A DNA stretch of 64,000 nt from CAWAND01 sp963727915 (GCA_963727915.1 CAVSID010000001.1:124001-188000), one strand, 5' to 3'; counted from the stretch's first letter, positions 37,221-46,113 are shown. Notes: generated from the letters alone by a model not told the origin. A program made the numbers and translations.

Positions 37221-38149
37221 TCAACCTACATATGACATTCGTCCCCATCTCGGCGGGGCAGATCTCAGCTTACGGAGGCGCGCTGCGGCGGCTTTCAGGG
37301 TGCTCTGAAGCAGCATGGCAATCGTCATTGGGCCGACGCCGCCAGGCACGGGCGTGATCGCCCCGGCCACTTCCAGGGCCTCGTCGAAGGCCACATCGCC
37401 CGCCAGGCGATAGCCCTTCTCGCGGGTCGGATCGTCGACGTGGTTGATCCCCACATCGATCACAAACGCACCGGGTTTGATCCAATCGCCACGGATCATC
37501 TCCCCTCGCCCGATGGCGGCGATCAGCACATCCGCCCGTCGGCACACGGCGGGAAGGTCCTGCGTACGGGAGTGGCAGATCGTGACCGTGGCATTTTCGC
37601 GCACCAGCAGAAGGGACACGGGCATGCCCACGATATTGGAGCGACCGACGACGACGGCATTGGCGCCCTCCAACTTGAGCTCCAGCGTGCCTGAGCAGTT
37701 CGATGCAGCCCGCCGGGGTGCAAGGAACGAAGGACGGCTCCCGGCCCTTCTGCGCCAACCGGCCGAGGTTGACCGGATGGAACCCGTCCACATCCTTGTC
37801 CACGCTGACCGTATTCAGCACCGCCTCTTCGTCGTTGCCCGGCGGGAGGGGAAGCTGGACCAAGATGCCGTTGCACGCGCTGATCAGCGTTCAGATCTCG
37901 GATGAGCTGAATGATCTTCTCTTGCGGCGTGTCTGCCGGAAGCTCATGATGGAAGGACACGATCCCGGCTTCTTCGCACGCCTTGCGTTTGGAGCGCACA
38001 TAACTGTGCGAGGCTGGGTCATCGCCCACCAGCACCGTTGCCAAACCGGGCTTGGGCATGCCTTTGGCCTCGAGCGCCGCTACCTGGCGGGCCACATCGG
38101 CTCGAATCTCAGCCGCCAGGGCCGTTCCATCGATCAATTTCGCAGTCAT
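37221..38149 (-). CDS. folD: FolD bifunctional methylenetetrahydrofolate dehydrogenase/cyclohydrolase (two frame breaks)
   Basis: FolD interconverts methylene-, methenyl- and formyl-tetrahydrofolate. The pieces are MTAKLIDGTALAAEIRADVA, GLATVLVGDDPASHSYVRSK with the Tyr-x3-Lys catalytic pair, VQLPLPPGNDEEAVLNTVSV, DKDVDGFHPVNLGRLA, FVPCTPAGCIELL, NAVVVGRSNIVGMPVSLLLV, ADVLIAAIGRGEMIRGDWI and ITPVPGGVGPMTIAMLLQST. Breaks near 37872 and 37690 each fit one extra base. The C-terminal 20 residues are unusual and may include a further error. AAGGTG precedes ATG 38149. Its place just upstream of the purine deaminases suggests handling of one-carbon units from purine rings, besides its housekeeping role. 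Confidence 0.9.
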
Positions 38150-38182
38150 GTTCTTCACCTTCTTGGTTGGGGCGTGGCGCAG

Positions 38183-40204
38183 TCAGGGCCGCCACGCCGC
38201 GTCAAAGTTGAGCCCGGTGTGCGATGTCAGAACGGTGTAGTTGGCACAACTTGACGTGACCATGGCGATTTCGTGATCGACACCGGTTGGCCACGTTTCA
38301 AACGCCAGCCACTGCCCGTCGGGGGACCAGGCCGGCTCTCCCATGGGTTGAACCGAGAGAGGGCCTTCAGGGCAAATGCGCGAACTCTGGCGCGCCTTCC
38401 TTGTACTGCATTGCCACCAGGCGCGATACGCCTCCGACAACCTGATCAAATGCCAGGTACTTACCGTCTGGCGACCAGCTGGGTTGAGAATCCTCCCTCT
38501 CCCCACTGCGTGAGAAGCGCACGGGGGCTCCCCCAGAAGACGGCATGATCCACACCTCCGCCACCTTATTTCGGACGGAGGTGAAGACGATCTGACTCCC
38601 CGACACCGACCAGCTGGGATCGCTGTCGGAAGCACGGTTGTCGCTCAAGTTCGTGCGCCCCGATCCGTCCAGGTTCATGACATAGATCTGGGGTCGGCCG
38701 TCTTCTAGCGACGTGAAGGCAACCTTGTCACCTGTGGGCGACCACGCCGGATCGAAGTCGCCCCCCGGTGCCGAGGCCAGGATGCGCAACCCTGTGCCAT
38801 CCGTGTTGATGATCCAAACGCTTGAGCCTGGATACTGGCTGCGGTTGGACCGACAGGGCGAGGTGAACGCCAGCTGGCTTCCCGTCGGGGACCATGCCGG
38901 CTGGCAAGCGCCATCGGACAGGTTAGTGACCTTCCGGACGCCGGTGCCATCGACATTCATGATGTACACCTGCGGCAGTCCGTCCCGGTTTGAAGCAAAC
39001 GCCAATTGGCCGACCCCACCCCCAGGCGGTGTGGGAGTCGGGGCTTGGACTTGCGTCGGCTGAACCACTGCAACTGTCGAAGTGGGCACGCCGCCTGTCC
39101 CTGGCTGTGTAGCCTCCGGCGTGCCTTCGCCTGGCTGCCCAGCCTGAGTGGCGATGCCGCCTCCCGTCGTCGCCGAGGGGTTGGTGCGGCCCTGCCCGAG
39201 CCCGGGCAGAGCATAGATCGCCCCGGCCAAGATTGTGAAGCCTGTCACAATCAACAGGCCATAGACGGGCCAGCGGCGCCGCTCGGGTCTTGGCTTGAAT
39301 GCCGGCACCGGCGACTGGCCGACCACCGTCTTGGCGGGGGGCACGATCGTTCGCTCGAGATAGGGATAACCCTTAGTGTTGGCCGGGCTGGTGGCCGAGC
39401 CGCTGGCCGCCAGGGCCGCAGCGAACTCGCTCATGGATCTGGAAACGCTCATCCGGGTCCAACGCCAGGCCCCGCTCGATTGCCCGCGACAGTGCGGCCG
39501 AGACTTTTGGATTTCGCCGGCGAATCGGAGTCAGCATCGCGCCGGCCCATGGCCCGCTCGAGCGAATCCTCGGGAATGGATGCCGTAAGCGCGGTATATA
39601 GCGTTGCCGCCAGGGCATAGATATCGGTCCGCGGGTCTGTCCGGCCGGCGCCATACTGCTCCGGGGGCGAAAATCCCGGTGTCATTGCCTTGGCGCCGGT
39701 GGTGGTGCTCCCGCTCTCCTCGAGCACTTTGGCCAGACCGAAGTCCACCAAGACAGCCTCGTTATCGGGTGTGATCTTGATGTTTCCAGGCTTGATGTCC
39801 CGGTGCACAATGGGGGGCGTGCGGGAATGGAGGTAGGCCAGCGCATCACAGACTTCGACGAACCAGCTAACAGCCGTGTCTTCACTGACAGGCCCATCGC
39901 GTTCGAGCCGTTCGCGGAGATCCTCCCCCTCGATGAAATCCATCACAAGGTACTGGCCCTCGCCTTCGATGACAAAGTGATCCGTCACGCGGGGCAGAGC
40001 AGCGTGACGGAGGCTGGCCAGTATGGTTGCTTCGCGTCGAAATTGCCGGGCGTATTCTTCCGTTGTGAAGAGGTTTTCTTTGACGGCGACTTGGACCCCC
40101 AGGTTGATGTCAGTGGCACGGTAGACAGCGCCCATGCCGCCCTGGCCGAGGGTTTCTTCGATGCGGTAGCGTTGCCTCAGCATTTCGCCGACTTTTAGCG
40201 GCAT
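38183..40204 (-). CDS. Serine/threonine protein kinase with membrane helix and PD40 beta-propeller (three frame breaks)
   Basis: This is a Hanks-type kinase joined to an external sensor. Kinase marks: LGQGGMGAVYRATD (Gly loop), VQVAVKENLF (Lys), IVHRDIKPGNIKI (HRD), AVLVDFGLAKVL (DFG), TPGFSPPEQYG and DIYALAATLYTAL. Breaks near 39548 and 39432 lead through SAALSRAIERGLALDPDERF to a membrane helix (YGLLIVTGFTILAGAIYALP). A Thr/Pro linker and repeated WD40-like/TolB units follow (GQLAFASNRDGLPQVYIMNV, ACQPAWSPTGSQLAFTS, DPAWSPTGDKVAFTS, SQPSWSPDGKYLAF). A third break near 38370 gives the last repeat, EPAWSPDGQWLAFETW. Length is about 673 residues. The cytosolic kinase is probably controlled by ligand binding to the propeller outside the membrane. 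Confidence 0.87.
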
Positions 40205-40257
40205 GCAGAATTCAACCCGTGGGTGGTCCGAGGTTCTCAGCGGTGGTTTGCGAGAGT

Positions 40258-40286
40258 ATTGTAACGAATGGGGATGCTTTTGACCA
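40258..40286 (-). promoter_or_regulatory. Promoter of the kinase gene
   Basis: TGGTCA (40281-40286) and TACAAT (40258-40263) on the minus strand are spaced 17 nt. The -10 matches 5 of 6 and the -35 matches 4 of 6 consensus bases. The start codon follows about 53 nt downstream. Confidence 0.5.
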
Positions 40287-40350
40287 CCATCACGTGTTAT
40301 TTGAGACGATTCTGTAAGTTCCCGGGAAGCTCCTCGTGTGTGTCGGTTGC

Positions 40351-41613
40351 TTAGCCCGAAGCGAAAACGTCGGTCTCGCTTGGTTCAAAATCGGGGAAAA
40401 CCTGACCCACAGCCGGGTTTTTGAGCCGCTTTCGGCACAGCTCGCCGAGAACATCTCGGTAGTCGGTAGTCACGGCCAGATCCCCCGGTCCGAACAGCTG
40501 GCCTTCGCCCATGCCTGGCCAGCTTCCGTGCACCTGTCCGCCGCGCACTTTTCCGCTCAACAAGAGAAGGGCACCTCCGTGGCCGTGATCGGTGCCCAAG
40601 CTGGCGTTCTCGTAGGCCCGACGCCCGAACTCGGACATGACCACAACCGACACGCCGTCCATCCCCTTCCCCAGGTCGGCGTGCAGGGCCGCAAGCCCCC
40701 CGGCCAAATCGTCCATCAACCCCGACATCAACCCCTGGCTGGCGCCTTGGGAGAAGTGCGTGTCCCATCCACCCAAGTCGATCGCCGCCACTTCCAGACC
40801 GACTTCGGCTGTGATCAACATCGCCACCTGCTTGAGACCCATGCCAAAATCCGATGACGGATAGCGTGCACCGGCGGACGGCACATAGTGGGACGGGTCC
40901 AGCTTCTTCAGAGTCCGCAGGACATCCAGGGTCTCCTTACCTACCCCTGCCAGGGCTTCATCGCTCTGGTACAGACTCGAGAGAATCGTTTGCATGCGCG
41001 CCGTCGCCTGCAGGTCGCCCCCTAGGTGAAAGTCGGCGATCGACTTCAGCGCCGTCACCGGAACCCGCCCACGCAGGCTGCGGGGCGCCTGTTCACCCAG
41101 GCCGATCGCCCGCAGGGGTGAGGCGTTGCCCGTGTCGAGGCTGGCCAAGTGCCGTCCGACCCAGCCGGAAGCCGGGCCGCGCTCGTCGGTCACACCCCGC
41201 TCCATCAGCTCCATGGCCCGAAAGTGGCTGCGCGACTCGTCCGGCGCTCCGCAGGCGTGGACGATCCCCAGGTGACCTTCTCGCCAGGCTGGCAGGAGAG
41301 GCGCCATCGACGGGTGGAGCCCAAAGAACCCATCCAGGTCAACCACGCGGTCGGAGGCCTTGGCGCGCTTGTCATCCGGCCGCGGGATCCCGAGCGTCGG
41401 GCGCATCTGGTAATAGGCCTCCTCGCCGTGGGGTACGACCATGTTCAGCATGTCGGCGGCGCCTCTCAGGAAGACCACCAGCAGCACATCGCCTCGGGGC
41501 GCCTTGCCGCGTGGTGCGAATGCCATGCGCGGCAGCCAACCGGGCCAGTTGGCCTCTTCCGGGACGTGCACGCAACAGTCAAGCACCTGCTCTCGGGCAG
41601 GGGACCAACTCAT
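40351..41613 (-). CDS. DUF1501 family protein
   Basis: The intact protein has 420 residues of the DUF1501 family, related to alkaline-phosphatase/sulfatase-fold proteins. Characteristic stretches are LLVVFLRGAADMLNMVVPHG, FFGLHPSMAPLLPAWREGHL, HACGAPDESRSHFRAMELME, AAIDLGGWDTHFSQGASQGL, VVVMSEFGRRAYENASLGTD and HGHGGALLLLSGKVRGG. The His/Asp-rich end fits a metal site. It has no signal peptide of its own, while the DUF1800 protein encoded just upstream has a twin-arginine signal. DUF1501 and DUF1800 genes commonly occur as a pair, in which the two products are thought to act together outside the cytoplasm, but the reaction is unknown. Confidence 0.9.
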   Translation of the reverse strand: MSWSPAREQVLDCCVHVPEEANWPGWLPRMAFAPRGKAPRGDVLLVVFLRGAADMLNMVVPHGEEAYYQMRPTLGIPRPDDKRAKASDRVVDLDGFFGLHPSMAPLLPAWREGHLGIVHACGAPDESRSHFRAMELMERGVTDERGPASGWVGRHLASLDTGNASPLRAIGLGEQAPRSLRGRVPVTALKSIADFHLGGDLQATARMQTILSSLYQSDEALAGVGKETLDVLRTLKKLDPSHYVPSAGARYPSSDFGMGLKQVAMLITAEVGLEVAAIDLGGWDTHFSQGASQGLMSGLMDDLAGGLAALHADLGKGMDGVSVVVMSEFGRRAYENASLGTDHGHGGALLLLSGKVRGGQVHGSWPGMGEGQLFGPGDLAVTTDYRDVLGELCRKRLKNPAVGQVFPDFEPSETDVFASG

Positions 41614-41617
41614 CGGA

Positions 41618-43107
41618 CTACCTCCATTGAAAGGCGGGGGATGCCAACAGGCCGGCGGTGATCACCGAGGCCACATCTTGGGTTGAGTCGGCGCCGGATT
41701 GGCGGAGGCCCTCGGAGAGAGCGTGGGCGACATCAGGCGCCGGCGCCCTTCCTAAGAGCAGCAGGCTGAAGGCTGTCAGGATCTGGCTCGCTGAAGACGC
41801 TCTGGAAGCTTCGACCAGCACTGGCAGGCGCGCCCGAGTTCCCTCGAGCTCATCCTGGGCCAACTCAAGGGCGAATGACCAGCGGGAAGCAGGTTGCTCG
41901 CCCAGGCCTCCTCCACGTCCGGTGCCCCATCTGGCGTGGGCCAATCGAACAGACCTTGCCCCATGGCCGACAGGTGGCTCTGAACGGTCGCCCCGCCATC
42001 GCTTTCGGCCTGCAGAAGTCTTAGAGCCGATGACACAAAATCCGAAGGCCGCTTGAGCTTTGGGGGCAGCGTGAATTCGGACCGGGCCAGGTTATCCAAC
42101 AGGATCGTCTTGAGCACAGCCTTGATCTCGCCACCAGAATCAAGGAAGGCCTGGGCGGCTGCCGCAACCAATATCCGGGGCGGCAGCCAGCGGATGATCC
42201 ACAACGAACCGCTCCACCAGTTGGGCGGCGAGGTGCTGAGCTGTCGCCGGGTGCAAGGCCAGCCGCGCCAGCACCTCTTCTGCCTCGCCTTCGTCCCCCT
42301 GGTTGTATTACCTGTCCCAGCACCTTCTTCGTCCCCCCGGCATGCTGGTCGGGATCGAATTGGAATTGGCCGCGCCAGAAGTTGCGCTTGACCCCCCATC
42401 CTGTAAGGCAGCGCGCCAGCTGCATGACATCCTCCTGGGTATAGCCGCTGCCCACACCCAGGGTGTGAAGCTCCATGACCTCCCGGCCGTAGTTCTCGTT
42501 CGGCGCCGCCTTCTCATTGGCCTGGTTGTCCAGATAGACGAGCATGGCCGGTGAGTGGGCGGAGGCCAACAGCAGATCCCGGAAGTTGCCCAACGCGTGC
42601 TTCCGCACCACCTCCCTGTCGTCCACGACCTTCAGGAACCAACAGTCGCCCTTGGCCACGTAGATATTGAAATGGTCGGTCCAGAACTCAACCATTCGCT
42701 CGTAGAGCTGACGGTTGGCTGTGTTGGCGCCGGATCAGGGTGGACCGACGGAGCTGATCCACCACCGTGTCCTGCTCCCAATCAGCCAGCGCATCGGCCC
42801 GAAGCGCGAGCGCATCGTATGGCCGCAGGCGAATCTCCAATCGCGTGTCATCGATCGCTTGTGGTTCGAGTTGGCCCTCGATCCAGGCCGCCAGGCCGTC
42901 GTCGGCCGCCGTTTGCCGCTCGATCGGCAGCGGCCCGTAGGTCATGCGCAGCAGCTTGCGGAAGATAACCTCCCCAGCTTCGGGCCAGGCCTCAGCGGCC
43001 GTCCCGAACTCCGCCAGCCGGTCATATGTCGGGGCACAGGCCGTGATGGCAGCCGTCCCGGCCACCCATCCGCTAAGTCGCAGAAAATCACGCCGACTGA
43101 GGCTCAC
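41618..43107 (-). CDS. DUF1800 family protein with twin-arginine signal (about four frame breaks)
   Basis: The start MSLSRRDFLRLSGWVAGTAA is a twin-arginine export signal, followed by a lipobox-like ITACAP. Collinear pieces then give RKLLRMTYGPLPIERQTAAD, MVEFWTDHFNIYVAKGDCWF, NENYGREVMELHTLGVGSGY, TQEDVMQLARCLTGWGVKRN, DPDQHAGGTKKVLGQ, LALHPATAQHLAAQLVERFV, FLDSGGEIKAVLKTILLDNL and FSLLLLGRAPAPDVAHALSE, the normal DUF1800 order. Breaks lie near 42700, 42290, 42190 and 41905. Length is about 497 residues. It ends 4 nt before the DUF1501 start, and its own start overlaps the upstream membrane gene by 20 nt. Confidence 0.85.
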
Positions 43108-43635
43108 CAGCCAAGCTCCCTTCGACGCCCTTCGGGCTCGCGCCTTCGGTCTGCGGCTCTGGCAGCCACCCCAGCAGAGCGAACAGGCTGGCTCCTAGGC
43201 AGACGATGATTGTGATGGGAATCACGATCAGCCAACCCAGGAAGGGGAAGGCAGCCGCCAACTCGAGGGCCAGCGCACCGCCCAAGAAGGACCGGAGGTT
43301 GGTGGGCGACCAATCCATCCGCACGGCGAGGTGCTTCCCCATCGATGCCGCCAAACCCGCTGCGCCGAAGCTGGCGACGATCAGGACAAACATCAGCGTA
43401 TGCTGGCGATGAACTTGGTCGGACCAAAGGGCATCGCAAATAGGATCAAGATGGGCACGCTTAGCACGACGGCGCCCAGCAGGCCGAAGGCCAGAGTTCT
43501 CCCCGGCGTCTCACTCAGGCGCAACTCAGCCCGGGCGACGATCCTGGGAAATAGGAGCCACCAGGCGGTCAGCATGCCGGGAAAGACGATCCCCAAAGCC
43601 AAGAGCGTTCCGAACACAGCGTACACGTCTGCCAT
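43088..43635 (-). CDS. Four-helix membrane protein, split at a TGATG overlap (probable single gene)
   Basis: Two readings meet here. The upstream one (43393-43635, 80 residues) starts MADVYAVFGTLLALGIVFPG and holds two helices. The downstream one (43088-43393, 101 residues) starts MFVLIVASFGAAGLAASMGK and holds two more (GWLIVIPITIIVCLGASLFA). Stop and start overlap as TGATG. The combined 180-residue layout (helix, LFPR-like loop, R...PGR, helix, then FLGWLIVIP) parallels the single protein at 44328-44831, which suggests one gene broken by one lost base. Two translationally coupled genes remain possible. GGAGG precedes the first ATG. It lies downstream of an ECF sigma operon. Confidence 0.6.
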
Positions 43636-43927
43636 TGCAGCCTCCTCGGACTGGCGTATGTCGCCGGCTTCTAAGGTTAACTACAGGGGCGGGGCGCGGA
43701 TTGTCGCGATCGACGGCGGGGCCCACCAGTTGACGGCGCTATCTAATGGACATTTCAGGCCGACGCGTGCTGGTGCGAGAAGAACGCACCGACGGCGACG
43801 TGATGGGCGCTGCCAGGGCGACTCCGGCCTAACCTATCGAGTAGGGTCGAGCCTGTTCGCGCGGGCTGGTGGAATTCAAGAGAGAGGGAGACTCACTGAT
43901 AGGGGATCGCCGAAAGCTTGAGAGAAT

Positions 43928-43977
43928 CAAGCCTCCCGGGCTGCCTGGACCACTATCCAGGCGGCTCGGGAGGCTTG
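43928..43977 (-). terminator. Very stable 22-bp hairpin, terminator of the microprotein unit
   Basis: Two 22-nt arms (43928-43949 and 43956-43977) pair fully, with two G-U wobbles, around a 6-nt loop. On the minus strand it is followed by ATTCTCTC. It lies 51 nt past the stop of the 23-codon frame at 44029-44100, so it most likely terminates that short transcript. The U-tract is weak, so RNA stabilisation is an alternative. Confidence 0.6.
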
Positions 43978-44028
43978 CGTATAGCTCGGATCAGGCTTAT
44001 CCGGCGCCTGAAGTGCCTGCCAAGAAGA

Positions 44029-44100
44029 CTACTGCAGGACGGACCGAGGCGTGAGCAGAGCGCATGCCAAGAAGAACAGGACGACCATAAGGATGGTCAT
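44029..44100 (-). CDS. Candidate 23-residue hydrophobic microprotein
   Basis: The frame encodes MTILMVVLFFLACALLTPRS plus VLQ, essentially one membrane helix with a short basic end. A strong ribosome site, GGAGG, lies 4 nt before the ATG. A good promoter (44121-44149) lies just upstream and a strong hairpin just downstream, giving a self-contained transcript of about 190 nt. Size and composition resemble type I toxin peptides (Ibs, ShoB, TisB) and also small regulatory subunits such as KdpF. No transporter gene is adjacent. It lies between the membrane genes of the ECF sigma cluster. Coding is inferred from signals alone, with no homology seen. Confidence 0.5.
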   Translation of the reverse strand: MTILMVVLFFLACALLTPRSVLQ

Positions 44101-44120
44101 ATGTCCTCCAATCTGGCTCC

Positions 44121-44149
44121 AGCGTAGCACGGATTTGGTCGGATTTCAA
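44121..44149 (-). promoter_or_regulatory. Promoter of the microprotein unit
   Basis: TTGAAA (44144-44149; 5 of 6) and TACGCT (44121-44126) are spaced 17 nt on the minus strand, and the -10 has the TGn extension. The start codon lies about 20 nt downstream. Confidence 0.6.
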
Positions 44150-44327
44150 TAGGCAAACTACCCGATCGTATAGGTTGTTTGGGGGCATTGTCCTACCCAA
44201 GGGCGGCAGAATCCCATGCATAGGGGTAGGCCAAGGTAGGGAATTGGCTCGAGGCAAGCTCAAGCAGGGTGAGACGCAGGTAGGATCTGTTCGACTGACC
44301 AGGGCTGTCCGAGCTGAGGGCTGGAGC

Positions 44328-44831
44328 TCAGGCGTCCGCCTCCGGGACCGCGTCCCCCTGTTTGCGGAACAGGCTGAGGATGAATCCACCGATCCCGAAA
44401 AAGCTGACGTAGGGCAGCACGCCAAACCACCCTACAAATGGGGTCAGGCAGGCCAGCACCAATCCGATGCCGCCCAACAGCGTCCTGTGCCGTGGCCGAG
44501 CGCTCGGGAAAAGACGACCGCCGACCAACTGCGCCGATCCTGTCAGGCCGAAGGTCAGCAGGCCGACCAGAATGGCGAACAGGGCCACAGCCGGCGCACG
44601 CAGCAATGCGAAGCCCAGGCCATCGGCCAGCCCCGCCAGGGCCAGGGCTATCCCGCCCATGAACAGGCTGTTGACCAGGCCGATGGCGAAGGATGCGCCT
44701 GGGGAAGACTCCATGCTTCGGTGTGTGCGAGAAGTGACGGCCGGAAAGAGTGCCGCCACGACGGCGAAGAGGGCGACCAGCGTCAGCCCGACAGCGATGG
44801 TTAGGAGGACGATGGATCCACCGTTATTCAT
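44328..44831 (-). CDS. Membrane protein of the ECF sigma cluster, unknown function
   Basis: The protein has 167 residues from ATG 44831, with GGAG 6 nt upstream. Four hydrophobic segments are visible: IVLLTIAVGLTLVALFAVVA, SLFMGGIALALAGLADGLGF, LFAILVGLLTFGLTGSAQLV and GGIGLVLACLTPFVGWFGVL. Its layout (helix, ALFP loop, SSPG, two helices, GWFGVLP, final helix) parallels the 43088-43635 protein, so the two look like paralogues. It begins 22 nt after the anti-sigma stop. It may be a target or accessory of the ECF response; no function is assigned. Confidence 0.65.
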   Translation of the reverse strand: MNNGGSIVLLTIAVGLTLVALFAVVAALFPAVTSRTHRSMESSPGASFAIGLVNSLFMGGIALALAGLADGLGFALLRAPAVALFAILVGLLTFGLTGSAQLVGGRLFPSARPRHRTLLGGIGLVLACLTPFVGWFGVLPYVSFFGIGGFILSLFRKQGDAVPEADA

Positions 44832-44853
44832 GTTGATCTCCATTGGCAAGCGA

Positions 44854-45446
44854 TCATGCCGATCTCCTGTCCTCGTGCCGCGGCTGCCCAGCCCGGGTCA
44901 GGATCAATCCGTTGGCGGCCAGGCCTGCCAGAAGCAGCCCCACCAGCAGCACTGCCCAGCCAGTCACCGGAAGGGCTGCCGCCAGCGGGGCCGTAGCGCT
45001 GGCCGAGAGCGATTCGACCGCCGAGATGCCCAGTTGGATCGGCGTGACCAAGGAACGCAGCCAGATCGCCGGGTCGCCCGGATTGAACCACGCCTGGAGT
45101 GACACCGCCAGACTGGAAGACCACGCCGGCGGAGTCAAGTCTAGCCAGCTCAACGCTGCGACCAATGAACCGGCGCCGAGAGCCAGCTCGGCCACCAGGA
45201 GCCAGCGGGCGACCGAGCTGATGGCCCGCCTCGGCTCGAGGCGGGCCAGGACGCCGGGGACGAGACTTCAAATCCGGCACTGTCTCCGGAAGGGATTCGA
45301 TCCGCTGCGTACAGCTGCTGGAACGATCGCAGCCTGGCCATGCACGACTGGCATCCATCGAGATGATCGGTTACCAGAACATGCCGGGCCGCGCTCAACT
45401 CGCCGTCGAGGAATGCCTGGAGGTCGGCGTCGCTGATATGGTTCAT
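44854..45446 (-). CDS. Zinc-binding anti-sigma factor (one frame break)
   Basis: The N-terminal anti-sigma (ZAS) domain reads ISDADLQAFLDGELSAARHV and VTDHLDGCQSCMARLRSFQQ, with the H-x3-C-x2-C zinc site. After GDSAGFEV the frame changes between 45248 and 45275 and continues VLARLEPRRAISSVARWLLV. Two membrane helices follow (AELALGAGSLVAALSWL and TGWAVLLVGLLLAGLAANGL). A perfect 11-bp inverted repeat at 45223-45247 lies at the edge of the break and may have caused a sequencing slip. The protein should hold the ECF sigma factor at the membrane. Its start overlaps the sigma stop as ATGA. Confidence 0.82.
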
Positions 45447-45997
45447 CCCAGCCCTTCCGATCTCAGCTGATCGGCCAGTGCCTTTCGGGCCCGGTAGAGA
45501 TGTGTCTTGACCTCGCTCATGGTCAACCCCAACGCCCCGGCGATCTCGGCATAGCTCAGGTCCTGATAGTGTCGAAGCTCGATCACTGCCCGGTAGTGCG
45601 GCGGCAGCGCCTGTAGAGCTGCCATCACGCTCTGTTCCCTCTCCGCCCTCTGCAGTTCCTTTTCCGGCTCACCAAGGCTGGCGACCGCGTACTCGCCAAA
45701 CTCCTCTTCCAGAGGAGCAGTGGCGGGATCTGCGCGGTTGAGATGATTGAGGCAAACATTGGTCGCCACCCGTCGGATCCAAGGCCCAAACGGCCGATCG
45801 ACGTCAAACGTTTCGAGGCGCCGGAAGGCCCGCACAAAGGCGTCTTGCGCCCGGTCTTCGGCTGTTTGACGCTCCCCCATCAAGCGATAGCAGACATTGT
45901 ATACCGACGTCTGATAGCGCTGCACCAGCTCTCCATAGGCCTGGACCTCTCCGCGCAGGGTGCCCAACACCAGTGCTTGGTCTGTCAGTTCGGGCAT
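45443..45997 (-). CDS. RNA polymerase ECF sigma factor (RpoE/SigW type)
   Basis: The intact protein has 184 residues. Region 2 reads YQTSVYNVCYRLMGERQTAE, DRAQDAFVRAFRRLETFDVD and WIRRVATNVCLNHLNR. Region 4 reads LQALPPHYRAVIELRHYQDL and SYAEIAGALGLTMSEVKTHL. It directs RNA polymerase to envelope or stress promoters when released by the anti-sigma factor encoded next. Usual 'DxxQ(E)xF' residues are DRAQDAF here. It is the first gene of the unit and has a TATGAT -10 only 11 nt upstream of its ATG. Confidence 0.93.
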   Translation of the reverse strand: MPELTDQALVLGTLRGEVQAYGELVQRYQTSVYNVCYRLMGERQTAEDRAQDAFVRAFRRLETFDVDRPFGPWIRRVATNVCLNHLNRADPATAPLEEEFGEYAVASLGEPEKELQRAEREQSVMAALQALPPHYRAVIELRHYQDLSYAEIAGALGLTMSEVKTHLYRARKALADQLRSEGLG

Positions 45998-46008
45998 CTG
46001 TCCTATCC

Positions 46009-46014
46009 ATCATA
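46009..46014 (-). promoter_or_regulatory. -10 element of the ECF sigma gene
   Basis: TATGAT on the minus strand lies 11 nt from the start codon, predicting a leader of only about 5 nt. No clear -35 is visible. Confidence 0.4.
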
Positions 46015-46113
46015 CACGTCGGGGCCGGCGAAAGTCGCGCCCGCTCTGGCGGGCGGTGGATCGTCACCGCGCAGCCGACCTACCACGACCCGTGGACGTT
46101 CCCGCCGGGCCTG

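Larger units (their letters stand above)
43636..44327. other. 692-nt gap holding only a candidate microprotein unit
   Basis: Apart from the candidate microprotein unit at 43928-44149 I see no gene here. The 43636-43927 part and the 44150-44327 part show no Shine-Dalgarno-led frame or RNA family I recognise. Apparent plus-strand readings through the hairpin are Arg-rich and unconvincing. Confidence 0.5.

Noticed and set aside
43660..43927. Possible structured RNA (T-box, SRP RNA or similar) after the microprotein hairpin.
   Set aside because: No T-box sequence, SRP tetraloop core or other conserved motif could be found on either strand.
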